From the NCBI GenBank assembly GCA_048013815.1, contig CM106586.1, positions 16,120,001 through 16,184,000 of the forward strand: 64,000 nucleotides of DNA, given 5' to 3'. A program made the translations under genes and the position numbers. Positions within the stretch are counted from its first letter, which is position 1; each line of letters starts with the position of its first letter. The notes below the pieces were generated by a model that saw only the letters and a program-made list of their open reading frames with translations, was not told the DNA's origin and searched no databases. This DNA is from Setoptus koraiensis (lineage: Eukaryota; Arthropoda). Positions 41,982 to 50,723 of the stretch are shown piece by piece.

Positions 41982-43248
41982 CTAGTCAGGTGCGTCGAGC
42001 ATCAACCTTGGTACCACAGGTGTTGTAAGTTGCTTGAAATCTGGCGACATATCTTTTTCTTTGAACAACTTCTTGGTCAGGTTATAATAGAAGCGAGAAT
42101 GAAGGATATCTCCACCATTGTCTCCCATCGTGTTGTTGCTTGAAACTTGAGGCGTCAAACTGGATGCGGAGCTATCGGTTATTAGGTTCCTTTGCTGTAT
42201 GGTGAATGATATGTTACCATACTCTTTCAAAAACGGAAATATAGCCAACAGAAATGTACAAAAGTCTGTTCTCATACCAAACCACCATAAGCTGCCATGC
42301 TTTGAGCCAAATGACAATCTAGTTAATATAGCCAGTGTTACAAATAGGGGTATGCATGTTACAAAATAGCTTGGTGTATGTTGAGCATTTTGTGCAGAAT
42401 CTAGTTTGCTTGTAAACAGTATCAAGAATAACAACATGGGCAAGAATACCATGGATGAAGATGAGGCGGATTGTAAGCTTGCTCGGCGTTGTTCTGCTGC
42501 TATATCGGTGGACCTCATTAGGATAGCAGCAAATATCATGGCGTAAAGAACAGCAACTATGGCGAAGCACATGAGAATCCATGCTGGCACAAATACTACA
42601 ACCCATGACCAATTGATAAAATTGTCTAATTTCAATGCAATCAATATAAATTGTAGTATGTTGACGGAGGCGAAAAATTCCAATTCTAAGCTACATCCAT
42701 TTTTAATGGACCAAATACATACTGATATGGAAAGTAAAGATATAAATATTAATGGCACAAATACTAATGTCCATGAGTGCCGCCTAGATTCTAATTTATC
42801 GCAGACTAATAATTCAAACATAAGAAGAAGCAACTGAAGTGACACAGATATGAGCATTGATTTGAAATGGATATAGCTTGAGTTGCTCAGTCTGTAGTCG
42901 GGATTCTTGAACCAGATAATTGTGCCAACTGTGGCTCCCGAGATGGCAATAAATTTCCATAACCACAAAGGTGAAAATATTAGCCAATAGGACAGAGTGA
43001 TCTTACCATCTAGACGGAGACTTAATAATAGGCTAAATATAAGTAAACTTGTGAATACTATAAATTTACTGTAGTGGCATTGGAAGTGATGTGTGATTAA
43101 GATAGGAGATGAAGAGATATTGTTAGCGCAAATAATAGACAATTGTCATGTGAGAAGGATTTTGTTATCATCAAGTCGACAGGCGGTTATTATTTGATGT
43201 TGTCACTCACCTAGGATTGAAATCCTGCAGTAGGGTTTGCAAATTCAT
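41982..43248 (-). CDS. TMEM185: TMEM185-family multi-pass membrane protein
   Basis: Exon 1 (43248-43211) encodes MNLQTLLQDFNP. After a 142-nt intron, exon 2 (43068-41982) continues SKFIVFTSLLIFSLLLSLRLDGKITLSYW, so the junction rebuilds the family start exactly (human: ...FQDFNPSKF). Total 374 residues against 350 in human TMEM185A/B. About eight hydrophobic segments are visible. Conserved blocks include LWLWKFIAISGATVGT, FKSMLISVSLQLLLLMFELLVCD, LEFFASVNILQFILIALKLD, STDIAAEQRR and WWFGMRTDFCTFLLAIFPFLKEYGNISF. The molecular role of this family is not known. The C-terminus beyond about residue 310 is polar and divergent but ends with a family-like P.L.LDAPD. Confidence 0.92.
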
Positions 43249-43956
43249 CAGAGTAATAGTCATGTTCCAGCCAATAGTCTAAATGTCTTGTAGCCAGCGT
43301 TTGAAGATCTAAACAGGCCTAATGTGAATCCTTGTTTCTCATTATTCATACTTTTTCTATACAAATAATCTATGTATTGTTGTTGTTGTTGCTATCAATG
43401 ACCGTCTAATATTAAACGCCCATTGTTGCCTAGCCTGTTTTGAGCTTCTTCTAGGAAACGGTATTCTGGAGCATTCACGAAGGAACCATAATTAGCTAAA
43501 TCTCAGATGAATGTACTTGATTAATGATGATGTTTTTCATTGTTCTGACAGGATAGCGAATGTTCTGTTGAGTATGACCGCTTACATTGATATGTGGACG
43601 AACAATGTTATTCTTCTTGTATCAGTGCTGCTTTTATATATCGAACCATAGTAACACAACTCTCTCTCTCTCTCTCTGCTTCTGCGTTCAGAATTATTTT
43701 TCATTGCGCAGAAATTCTGTCACGGAATGAAAGAGAATCTAGAGTTCAACACGAATATCCAATATAAATATAGTGTAGCTCGCGTTCGTTATTTTAGCGA
43801 TGTTGTTTACTTTTTTTATTAATAACGTCAACATGGGTTTCTATGGTCTATAGAACTACTAAAACAATAAAGATAAGATAGAACACCATAAAATCAATTG
43901 AAAATTTTATCTCTTGCCAAGAGTGTGCTGAGATTACTATCTTCTTCCTTCGAATC
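43249..43956. other. Spacer with a CT tract, TMEM185 promoter side
   Basis: This AT-rich spacer of 708 bp contains a CT tract at about 43661-43677 and a GTT tract near 43378. No C2 or RhoGAP coding sequence, which a full Syd-1 gene would need here, is visible on the minus strand. Confidence 0.5.
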
Positions 43957-44773
43957 CTACGTGCATGATGATAGACCATAATCAGGGTAAGCTGATTGAG
44001 ATCTCATATCACTCATGTTAGATGTATTCGGTGGCGAAGGCAATATTCGCGGAATGCGAGGCAGCGCACTTTGGGGCGTTATATCAAAACGACCTAGGGA
44101 GGTGGCAAGATCTCTTGAATTGTCTCTTTTGAGGCGACCATCAGAGTGTCCGGATGATGCTGTGCAAGTCTTGTTAGCCGAGTCTCCGTCAATAGATTGT
44201 TGAGTTGCTGATATCTGTTTTGCTCGTGCTGTGTTATTTGAAAGCGAGGGATATGAATTGATTTGTGATGGTAAAATAATAGGTCTGTCATCGTCGACGG
44301 AGGTATCATTGAAATCTAGTGAACTTATATTGCTGTTGAGGTTGTCTAGAGCCATGCGTTGTCTCCTCAATTCTTTGAGTTCTTTGTTTATTGCATCTAT
44401 TGAAGATGAAAAATAGCTTGTTTGCTCTTGTGTCTCTAGATTTGTACTAATTGGATTGCGGACAGTCTTTGTTAATTGAGCTCTACTCGACAAGCTCCTG
44501 AATGGCGTGGTTTGTGTATAGGAGTTATAGTTCGGCCTAGGAATCAAAGCTTGAGATGAGTTAGCGCATTGACCGAGATCGAAGGATCTGTAGTCTGCAA
44601 CAACGCTGGGACTGTGGTGAATGTGATCTAAATAATTGGGTAAGTTGATCGAGGATTGATTGCTGTGAGTGTCTTGATTCAAAATAGTGAAACTCTGGCT
44701 AGAAAACTTCAGACCCGCTTCAAAATCCGCATCCTTATCCAGATTTTTCTGTTGTTGTTGCTGCTGCAAAAGT

Positions 44774-44834
<61 letters not shown>

Positions 44835-46089
44835 GCTGCTGCTGCTGTTGTTGTTGTTGTTGCTGTTGTTGTTGTTTCTGCTGTTGATGTTGTTGCTGCA
44901 GTTCCTTTTGTTGATGCAAGTGTTGTTGTTCCTGATCCTGGTCAATAGGTGCTTGCTGAATATTTTTAGATGGCGTCAAACTGATTGCCATGTGATTCGG
45001 TTTTGACACTGAGGAGAGCATTTGCTTCTCTTGTAGTTTTGGCGATCTCAGGGCAAGTATTAGCCGCTTTGGGATGGACATAACGATGACAACGTCGTCT
45101 AAGCTCATTCCCTGGATATCTACAAAATTGACGGATAGTATTTCATCTCCAACATTCAAGATATTTCCATTGAATATAGGACTGTCATAGCCGATTCTCG
45201 TAATTATAACACCATCTCTGAGGGATATCCTTCCTGGTGAATCATTGAAAGTGATAGTATTTATGTAAAGACCCAAGGTTTGACCTGGCCTCTTGATGAT
45301 CTCAACAAATCTGATTGACCACCTTGTAGGATCGAGCAAATATTGCTCATGATATCGTCTTATAGTGTCCTCGTTGACATATTTGTTTAGTTCGTTTGAC
45401 TCTAATTCGCGAGTTAACACTTCTCCTCTCTTTTCCACGGCCTCTAAATGTACACTCATGTCGAACTGTTTCTCAACTGCTTCTAGCTGTCTGAATACCT
45501 CCGAGCTAAGCGCGCCTATTTTTCTTACGTCATTCCTCAACACTATACTATTAGGATTAGCTCGAATATTTGAATGGTGATGAATCCCGTCAGGATTATT
45601 TGTAATTCTGAGATTATTGCTCGTAACTGAACTGGTGGCCATGAAATATGGGTTTTCAATTCTTCTCAATGGAGCATTCAAGAAGTTACTGGACATATAG
45701 GTGTCGTAACGATTTTGAGTATTGAATATGGTGGCGTATGGTGATGCGACATAATTTGCTTGCTGTGCTGGTTGTAATGAGTGGGCAAAAAAAGATTTAT
45801 TTTGATTGTTTTGATGATTGGCCAGAATCACAGGATGTGTTAGTAACATGTAAGGTTGATGCTGACGATGTTGTGCTTGCGCTGGATAGGCCAAAGTCAA
45901 GCTACTTCCCTCGCCTATCATGTGTCTGTTACGCCAGTAATTTTCACTTTGATCCTTCAATATTTAATACATTGTAGGATCGATTGAGTATTTTATGATA
46001 TTTACATTAGTTTTATGTTGCATACATAAAAGATAGAATGGTCACCGAAACCTTACCTTTGTTGTATCTAGGCCACAGCAACATGCCAT
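43957..46089 (-). CDS. Syd-1/RhoGAP100F-like PDZ protein, apparently without C2 and RhoGAP domains
   Basis: The proposed model is a micro-exon 46089-46057 (MACCCGLDTTK), a 102-nt intron with a GTAAGG donor, and exon 45954-43957, total 676 residues. The frame crosses in phase 0. A short coiled-coil-like stretch (about 158-215) precedes a PDZ domain (about 224-316) containing EIIKRPGQTLGLYI, DGVIITRIGYDSPIFNG, LNVGDEILSVNFVDI and MSLDDVVIVMSIPKRLILALR. This closely recalls the PDZ of Syd-1 (fly RhoGAP100F), a presynaptic active-zone organiser. A polyglutamine run (about residues 370-420) and a Ser/Asn-rich tail ending YPDYGLSSCT follow. Full Syd-1 continues into C2 and RhoGAP domains; none lies downstream here. 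Either this is a PDZ-only form, or a donor near the stop (TGCAC before GTAGG) leads to exons not found in the window. The Cys triplet could be palmitoylated. Confidence 0.68.
44755..44930. repeat. CAA/CAG (polyglutamine) tract in the Syd-1-like gene
   Basis: A long run of TTG and CTG triplets on the plus strand reads as CAA-dominated glutamine codons on the coding strand, broken by a Leu-Leu, a Lys and His codons. The mix of CAA and CAG suggests an older, partly stabilised tract. Confidence 0.9.
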
Positions 46090-46809
46090 GGGCCCCATAC
46101 TTGGTTGTATCCTAAACATTTTTAACAATAACAATGAAAACAACGAAATGAATTGGCCAATTTTTGCATTAGCATATTTTTTATGATGTGAAAGTACTAA
46201 ATGAGTTTTGTGATGATTTATTCCTATAATATTCGCTCATCCTCGCATTCTTTATATGTGTATATACATAAATATAAATATTCACTCACTATATTCCCAT
46301 TCAGAATGTCATAGCACCTGAGACAGGTCACACAATGAGTGCTCGTGCAACTGGGTCACACGTACTACCACCAGTTAGATACAATCGGAACTACATAGGA
46401 AGCCTCACTCCTGTAGTGTGGATACTACAATGGAGAGCATTCACTCTGGTGTAGATTTGTAATGTATGGCAAGCTAGCTCGCCAGCGGGCAAACTCACTG
46501 GCAAACGAGCACATCGCTTCTTGCATCAGAAAGGAGTACGAGCTTTTTACGCGAAATCATCCACAGAGCAGTCGCAGTTGTGTGTTTGCAACTGTGTATG
46601 AGATAATGGAGTGACTCTTCAAAATTTTTATTTAATTATTCCAAATATTAGGGAAAAAAGTCACATGATAGCGTATACTTGTTCAGCTCGACCAACCTAG
46701 GACACATATACTGATGCCATTCCCTTCTGGGTCGTCCAGTCGACTAAGTTTCCTTGTGATCGAATATATCATAACATTTCAGACACCCTGTACGGATAGT
46801 ATATGCGTA

Positions 46810-46862
<53 letters not shown>

Positions 46863-46870
46863 TTGATTGT
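46090..46870. other. Spacer upstream of the Syd-1-like gene with a TA microsatellite
   Basis: This AT-rich 781-bp spacer holds the presumed promoter of the Syd-1-like gene and the 3' UTR of COX18. It includes the word TACAGGGTGT on the minus strand (46783-46792), resembling transposon ends, and a TA tract just before the COX18 stop. No coding frame is credible. Confidence 0.45.
46815..46861. repeat. TA dinucleotide microsatellite
   Basis: About 23 uninterrupted TA units, 10 nt from the COX18 stop codon and therefore within its 3' UTR. Confidence 0.9.
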
Positions 46871-47809
46871 TTATTTTGACATGAGATTTTTCAATCTTTG
46901 TGTCGCATTCCTTAAGGGTGGCGACAATTCGCGTCTTCTGAGTATCCCTAGTTGTATAGTGTGCAAAATAGCACCAGATGCTAGAAACAGAGATAAAGCA
47001 CTGGGGGAGATTGCAATTCTAAGAGTTATGCAAACTGTTATTGCTTGTATGGCCATGAAACTCAACTTTTGAATTAGTGGGCGATTAGGGGGCAGACCAA
47101 TTTTATATATCTGGAGAGCCAATAGACTAGAAGCTGCGAACATGAAAGGTAACGCTAAATAAGGGTCAGGCATGGTGAGATCGGTTAGCCACATGAACGA
47201 ATCTTCTCGCAATTGATTGTATTGAAACAATTCAATGATGTCTTTGCCACTGTAGTTGTAGGAAAGGTTCCGTATGGCCGCCGAAGAGAACAACCAATAG
47301 GGTATCTGTACAATGCCCAATATTACTGGTTTTGAAGGGTGCAGATTCAATTTTGTGTAAAGTTGTGATCTCTCTAGATTAAATTCGCTCATCCGTTTTC
47401 TCCTAAATTCTCTCAGAAGGTCTGGTTTTTTGTGAACCCTTTTGATGTCATTCTCAAGCTCTCGACTTTTGCGCAATCCTAATCTTTCAATTTCTGGCTT
47501 CAATACTTTGATCATTTTTTGCCTCAAAGACTCTTGGTAATAAGATAATGGAAGCAAAAACACAATTCTAGTTGCCAGGCTATAAATCAATATGGACGAC
47601 GACCAACTTGTGGAACTGATTTCGTTAATGTAACATAATAGGTCTTGACAGGCTTGACTTGGCCTGCACTGCCTGATAGTTTCGTCAATTTTCGATAGAG
47701 ATTCCAAGGCATCGTTTGTATTATACGATAGTGTCCTATCAAGCTGAGTCCTAGGAATCAGACCAGAATGTTTTCCAACCAAAAATAATCTAATGAAGTT
47801 TGCATTCAT
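46871..47809 (-). CDS. COX18: COX18, mitochondrial inner-membrane insertase (Oxa1/YidC family)
   Basis: This is a single exon of 312 residues. COX18 moves the C-terminal tail of cytochrome c oxidase subunit 2 across the inner mitochondrial membrane. The N-terminus (about 1-30) has Arg and Lys but almost no acid, as in a targeting presequence. Family signs are a first membrane segment with SSTSWSSSILIYSLATRIVFLLPLSYYQE, a charged matrix loop with several Arg/Lys, IVQIPYWLFSSAAIRNLS, DLTMPDPYLALPFMFAASSLLALQIY, and two more hydrophobic segments. This five-span pattern and the QIPxWxFxSxAxRNLS block identify COX18 rather than OXA1L. Its start codon faces that of a small plus-strand frame 61 bp away. 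Confidence 0.88.
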   Translation of the reverse strand: MNANFIRLFLVGKHSGLIPRTQLDRTLSYNTNDALESLSKIDETIRQCRPSQACQDLLCYINEISSTSWSSSILIYSLATRIVFLLPLSYYQESLRQKMIKVLKPEIERLGLRKSRELENDIKRVHKKPDLLREFRRKRMSEFNLERSQLYTKLNLHPSKPVILGIVQIPYWLFSSAAIRNLSYNYSGKDIIELFQYNQLREDSFMWLTDLTMPDPYLALPFMFAASSLLALQIYKIGLPPNRPLIQKLSFMAIQAITVCITLRIAISPSALSLFLASGAILHTIQLGILRRRELSPPLRNATQRLKNLMSK

Positions 47810-47870
47810 CGTCGAGGTGTGTATAAATCTGTCGAAGAAATAGTCCTTGGTCCGATAATCTTGATGTCAC
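47810..47870. promoter_or_regulatory. Compact divergent promoter interval (COX18 and small frame)
   Basis: Only 61 bp separate the COX18 ATG from the ATG of the small plus-strand frame. If both are expressed, they share a bidirectional promoter and short or overlapping 5' UTRs. Confidence 0.3.
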
Positions 47871-48059
47871 ATGTTCAACAACAAAACTTCTTATGCAGAG
47901 CTCAAAGGCGTTCACGCACATCAGATGTTAGCGACTAGCGCTAAACTCGTTGAATCTCATCAGATGTTTTTGAACCGAAAAAAGCAAGCGAAATCCGAAA
48001 CTACATGTAGCATTGCTGATACGTGTTCGAACGATTACGAAAAGCTCATGTCATGCTAG
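47871..48059 (+). CDS. Possible small protein divergent from COX18
   Basis: This 62-codon frame starts with MFNNKTSYAELKGVHAHQ and ends with a cysteine-bearing tail (CSIADTC, then SNDYEKLMSC). I do not recognise it. The spacing of the last three cysteines is C-x5-C-x9-C, so it is not a standard twin CX9C protein. A charged, helix-like middle (LVESHQMFLNRKKQAK) and the head-to-head position next to COX18 make it worth listing, but a 62-codon frame can occur by chance. It might also be the first exon of a spliced gene, though I found no convincing continuation before CREBL2. Confidence 0.35.
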   Translation: MFNNKTSYAELKGVHAHQMLATSAKLVESHQMFLNRKKQAKSETTCSIADTCSNDYEKLMSC

Positions 48060-48538
48060 TCACTTGTTGTTTTCCAGTTCCGTATCGAACTATCAGAAAA
48101 CCGGGATCGAACCGTGAATCAAAGAGTTAATGGTATTATGAATGTGGCAAACTTAATAACTTTTTATTAGGACTTATGGATAGACAAAACAATGTCAAAT
48201 CCACTTCATTCAAAACAATCTGTTATACTATTATGCTAGCTGATTCTCACCCGAGAAGCGGGATTCGCAAGAATAATCAACTGAGAATGATCTGTATTCA
48301 ACTGAACACTAACGTTTCTATGATACTATTATATGGTATATTATATGATGTATGGTCTAGATTGTACCTATATACATAAAAAATACTGTATCAAGTATCG
48401 AACTGAAATACCAAAGATATGACTTTTCAAGATAAACTATCTGGCCTTGTCTTGAGAATACACCATCACTGCTATAGGTTAGCTGTTAATGTTTCACAGG
48501 TAACTTATTAACTGAATGGTCATTCTACGTCTCCTTAA
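48060..48538. other. Spacer with no recognised gene
   Basis: This AT-rich spacer of 479 bp holds the 3' flank of the small frame and the 3' UTR of CREBL2. Short open frames here are AT-rich and unconvincing. Confidence 0.4.
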
Positions 48539-49393
48539 TTAAATCTCCATGTGAGTGTTTTCCTTGGCTTGCTCCTTTATGAGCCTGAGACTGCTCTCTG
48601 TTATAGAGGACCCTGAATCCAATTGTTTTGCTATATCACAAAACTGTAATAAAATAATACAATTATCAGCATAATGATGAGAGTTCTATGAGAAAAAACA
48701 GTCTTCGAGCATATCTACATTTGCAGTTGTACTTACCTTCACCAATTCGTCTCGGAGGATCATAACGGCTTTCTCTCTATTGCACACAAGATCTTCTAAA
48801 TATTGGTATCGTAATTTCTTTCTAGCTCTGCATTCTCTAGCGCTTTGTCGACTTTTTTCCAATTTTAATTTGACATCGAGCTTCGCTGCTTTTTTAAAAC
48901 TCTTTTTCCTTTTTTTCTGTTGTCCCTCTGAAGGTTGCGTCACAGTAGTCTGAGTGGAATCGTTAGATAGATTGGTCTTGTCCGTTGATGTACAAATAGA
49001 AGACCCATTAGATGGGGTAGAAAGCTGAGGTTCTGAATTGAATTGCATCGGAGTGTGACTTGAAATCACTATTGGATTTGTTATTGAATGGTTGTGGAAG
49101 CTCGAGCATGATGATACAGAAGTGGAATGTGCCTCAGCTGCAGATGAGGCGGTTTCTTCGACTAGTGATCTATTAATTGGGATCACGATGGCTGATGCTG
49201 CCTGTGGAGGTGGAGGCGGTGGTGATTTAAAAACCGTAATATTATTTTCAACAGGTGACCCTTGTTGCTGGTGTGCTGGTTGCTGTGGGACAATTTGTAT
49301 TTGGCCATCATTTAAAAAATTTTCCCTTATTGTTACGAATTTTTGATGATCATCATGTGCATCTATAACAGAACTGGTTGAGATTGGTTCCAT
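48539..49393 (-). CDS. CREBL2: CREBL2/REPTOR-BP bZIP transcription factor
   Basis: Exons 49393-48737 and 48643-48539 (intron 93 nt, phase 0) give 253 residues. In flies REPTOR-BP pairs with REPTOR in the transcriptional response to TORC1 inhibition; vertebrate CREBL2 is a CREB-like metabolic regulator. The bZIP reads AAKLDVKLKLEKSRQSARECRARKKLRYQYLEDLV, nearly identical to CREBL2. The leucine-zipper end crosses the intron (ILRDELVK then FCDIAKQLDSG). The C-terminus SSLRLIKEQAKENTHMEI matches the family tail. About 155 residues of Ser/Thr/Gln-rich sequence with a six-proline run precede the bZIP; the human protein is only 120 residues long. The start at MEPISTSS was chosen as the first ATG with plausible sequence. 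The frame runs further upstream but has AT-rich, UTR-like content. Confidence 0.88.
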
Positions 49394-49810
49394 ATTGTTG
49401 AGTAAATAGATATTAGAATCGAATTTAACATAAAAATAGAAATGTATATCACGATCTTCTTTCCATATCAATCTAATTAATATCAATAATAAAGGCTCCG
49501 CAGGTTTACGTAACAACAATGATATTTAGAAATGTTGCATTTATTAATCTATTGGAATGGATACAATATATCGATATTCACTCAGAAAGAATGAGGTCAT
49601 TATCGTCTAACTGTTTCTACTAGACAGAATGACCAGGGCTTGCAGGTTTACTTGCAAATGAAAGTTGCACAGACGTCGATGAGTTGTTTCGCTGCGCAAC
49701 CAACACACAACAAGAGTTACCTGACTAGCCAGATATCATGCAACCATAGCTTGACAGTCGTTGGCCTAAGGCTTAAAAGTTACAAAGTACAAAGTGATCA
49801 AGTCAGCGAA

Positions 49811-49842
<32 letters not shown>

Positions 49843-50723
49843 GGGAGAGAGAATTCAAAAATCTCAAAATTAGCTTCTATTACGTATTGTACCATTGTAA
49901 ATTGGTCTTGCCAGAGTGTTTTTTATAAATGTGTTTCTAGTTCTGATTATTATTCAAGTGTGTATACAGTGTCTCAATATTTGTGATACGGTTGACATAG
50001 ACATTACTGGGTTAATTGTTGCTTATGTCTACTTTCCGTTGAGCTCTAACATCCAAACTCGACAAAACTGCGCAGCCTACCATTGTGTGTCTGTCTTATT
50101 TTCAGCAAGAATTGTATTGGTGCGTGTGTCACTTGCTTAGTCTACTAATTGCGCACCTACTGTATACAAGAGATAGGGGAAGAAATGCGCAAGGAATTCA
50201 ACTATAGAATGAGCTTTCATAAATTCTGTGCTGCGCAATGGTGAACTATTTCCAAGACCAGATATTCTGTCATTCATTCTCATTCAGTTTTACTGCACAC
50301 AAATTGAACACAACTACCACTAAAAAGGTCAGACGATGCACAACTTGTATTTCTGTTCTCACTGTCTATATCTGTGCTCATATATGTGTGCCCGAATATA
50401 GAAACACTAAATTTAGTTCATGATTATGGACGAAGGGAGCTTTTGTATTGCAATCTACGATGAACCTCTCTGTTATCCTCCCTGTAGTCGAAAATTTGAA
50501 CTAAGCCTGTAGTTGCATTTTTCAGTGTAGAACATTTCAGTGAATTGTAGCGTTTGAAGCAGCCACCCAATACATGTAGAGACCTTGGTTGGTGGAATTA
50601 TACTCGTTTGCTCGTTACACACTTGTCTACAACAGAACATTGTTATTGTTGCCCATGATCAAGACTAACCTCATTTATTAAAACACTGAACATTTATTTT
50701 GTATATAAATAATATATATTAAG
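49394..50723. other. Divergent intergenic region between CREBL2 and INTS6
   Basis: This 1.3-kb spacer lies between divergent genes. It carries an uninterrupted GA tract (about 49809-49836) continuing into GAG-rich sequence to about 49852. No coding frame is convincing. A short AT-rich run (TATATAAATAATATATA) ends about 10 nt before the INTS6 ATG, too close to be its TATA box. Confidence 0.45.

Noticed and set aside
48075-48115. tRNA-like T-loop (GGTTCGATCCC on the minus strand)
   Set aside because: The T stem would have mismatches and no acceptor, D or anticodon arms could be placed around it.
49640-49873. 77-codon plus-strand open frame ending in Arg-Glu repeats
   Set aside because: The repeat part is just the GA tract read as protein. 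The rest has no recognisable features and no good start context.
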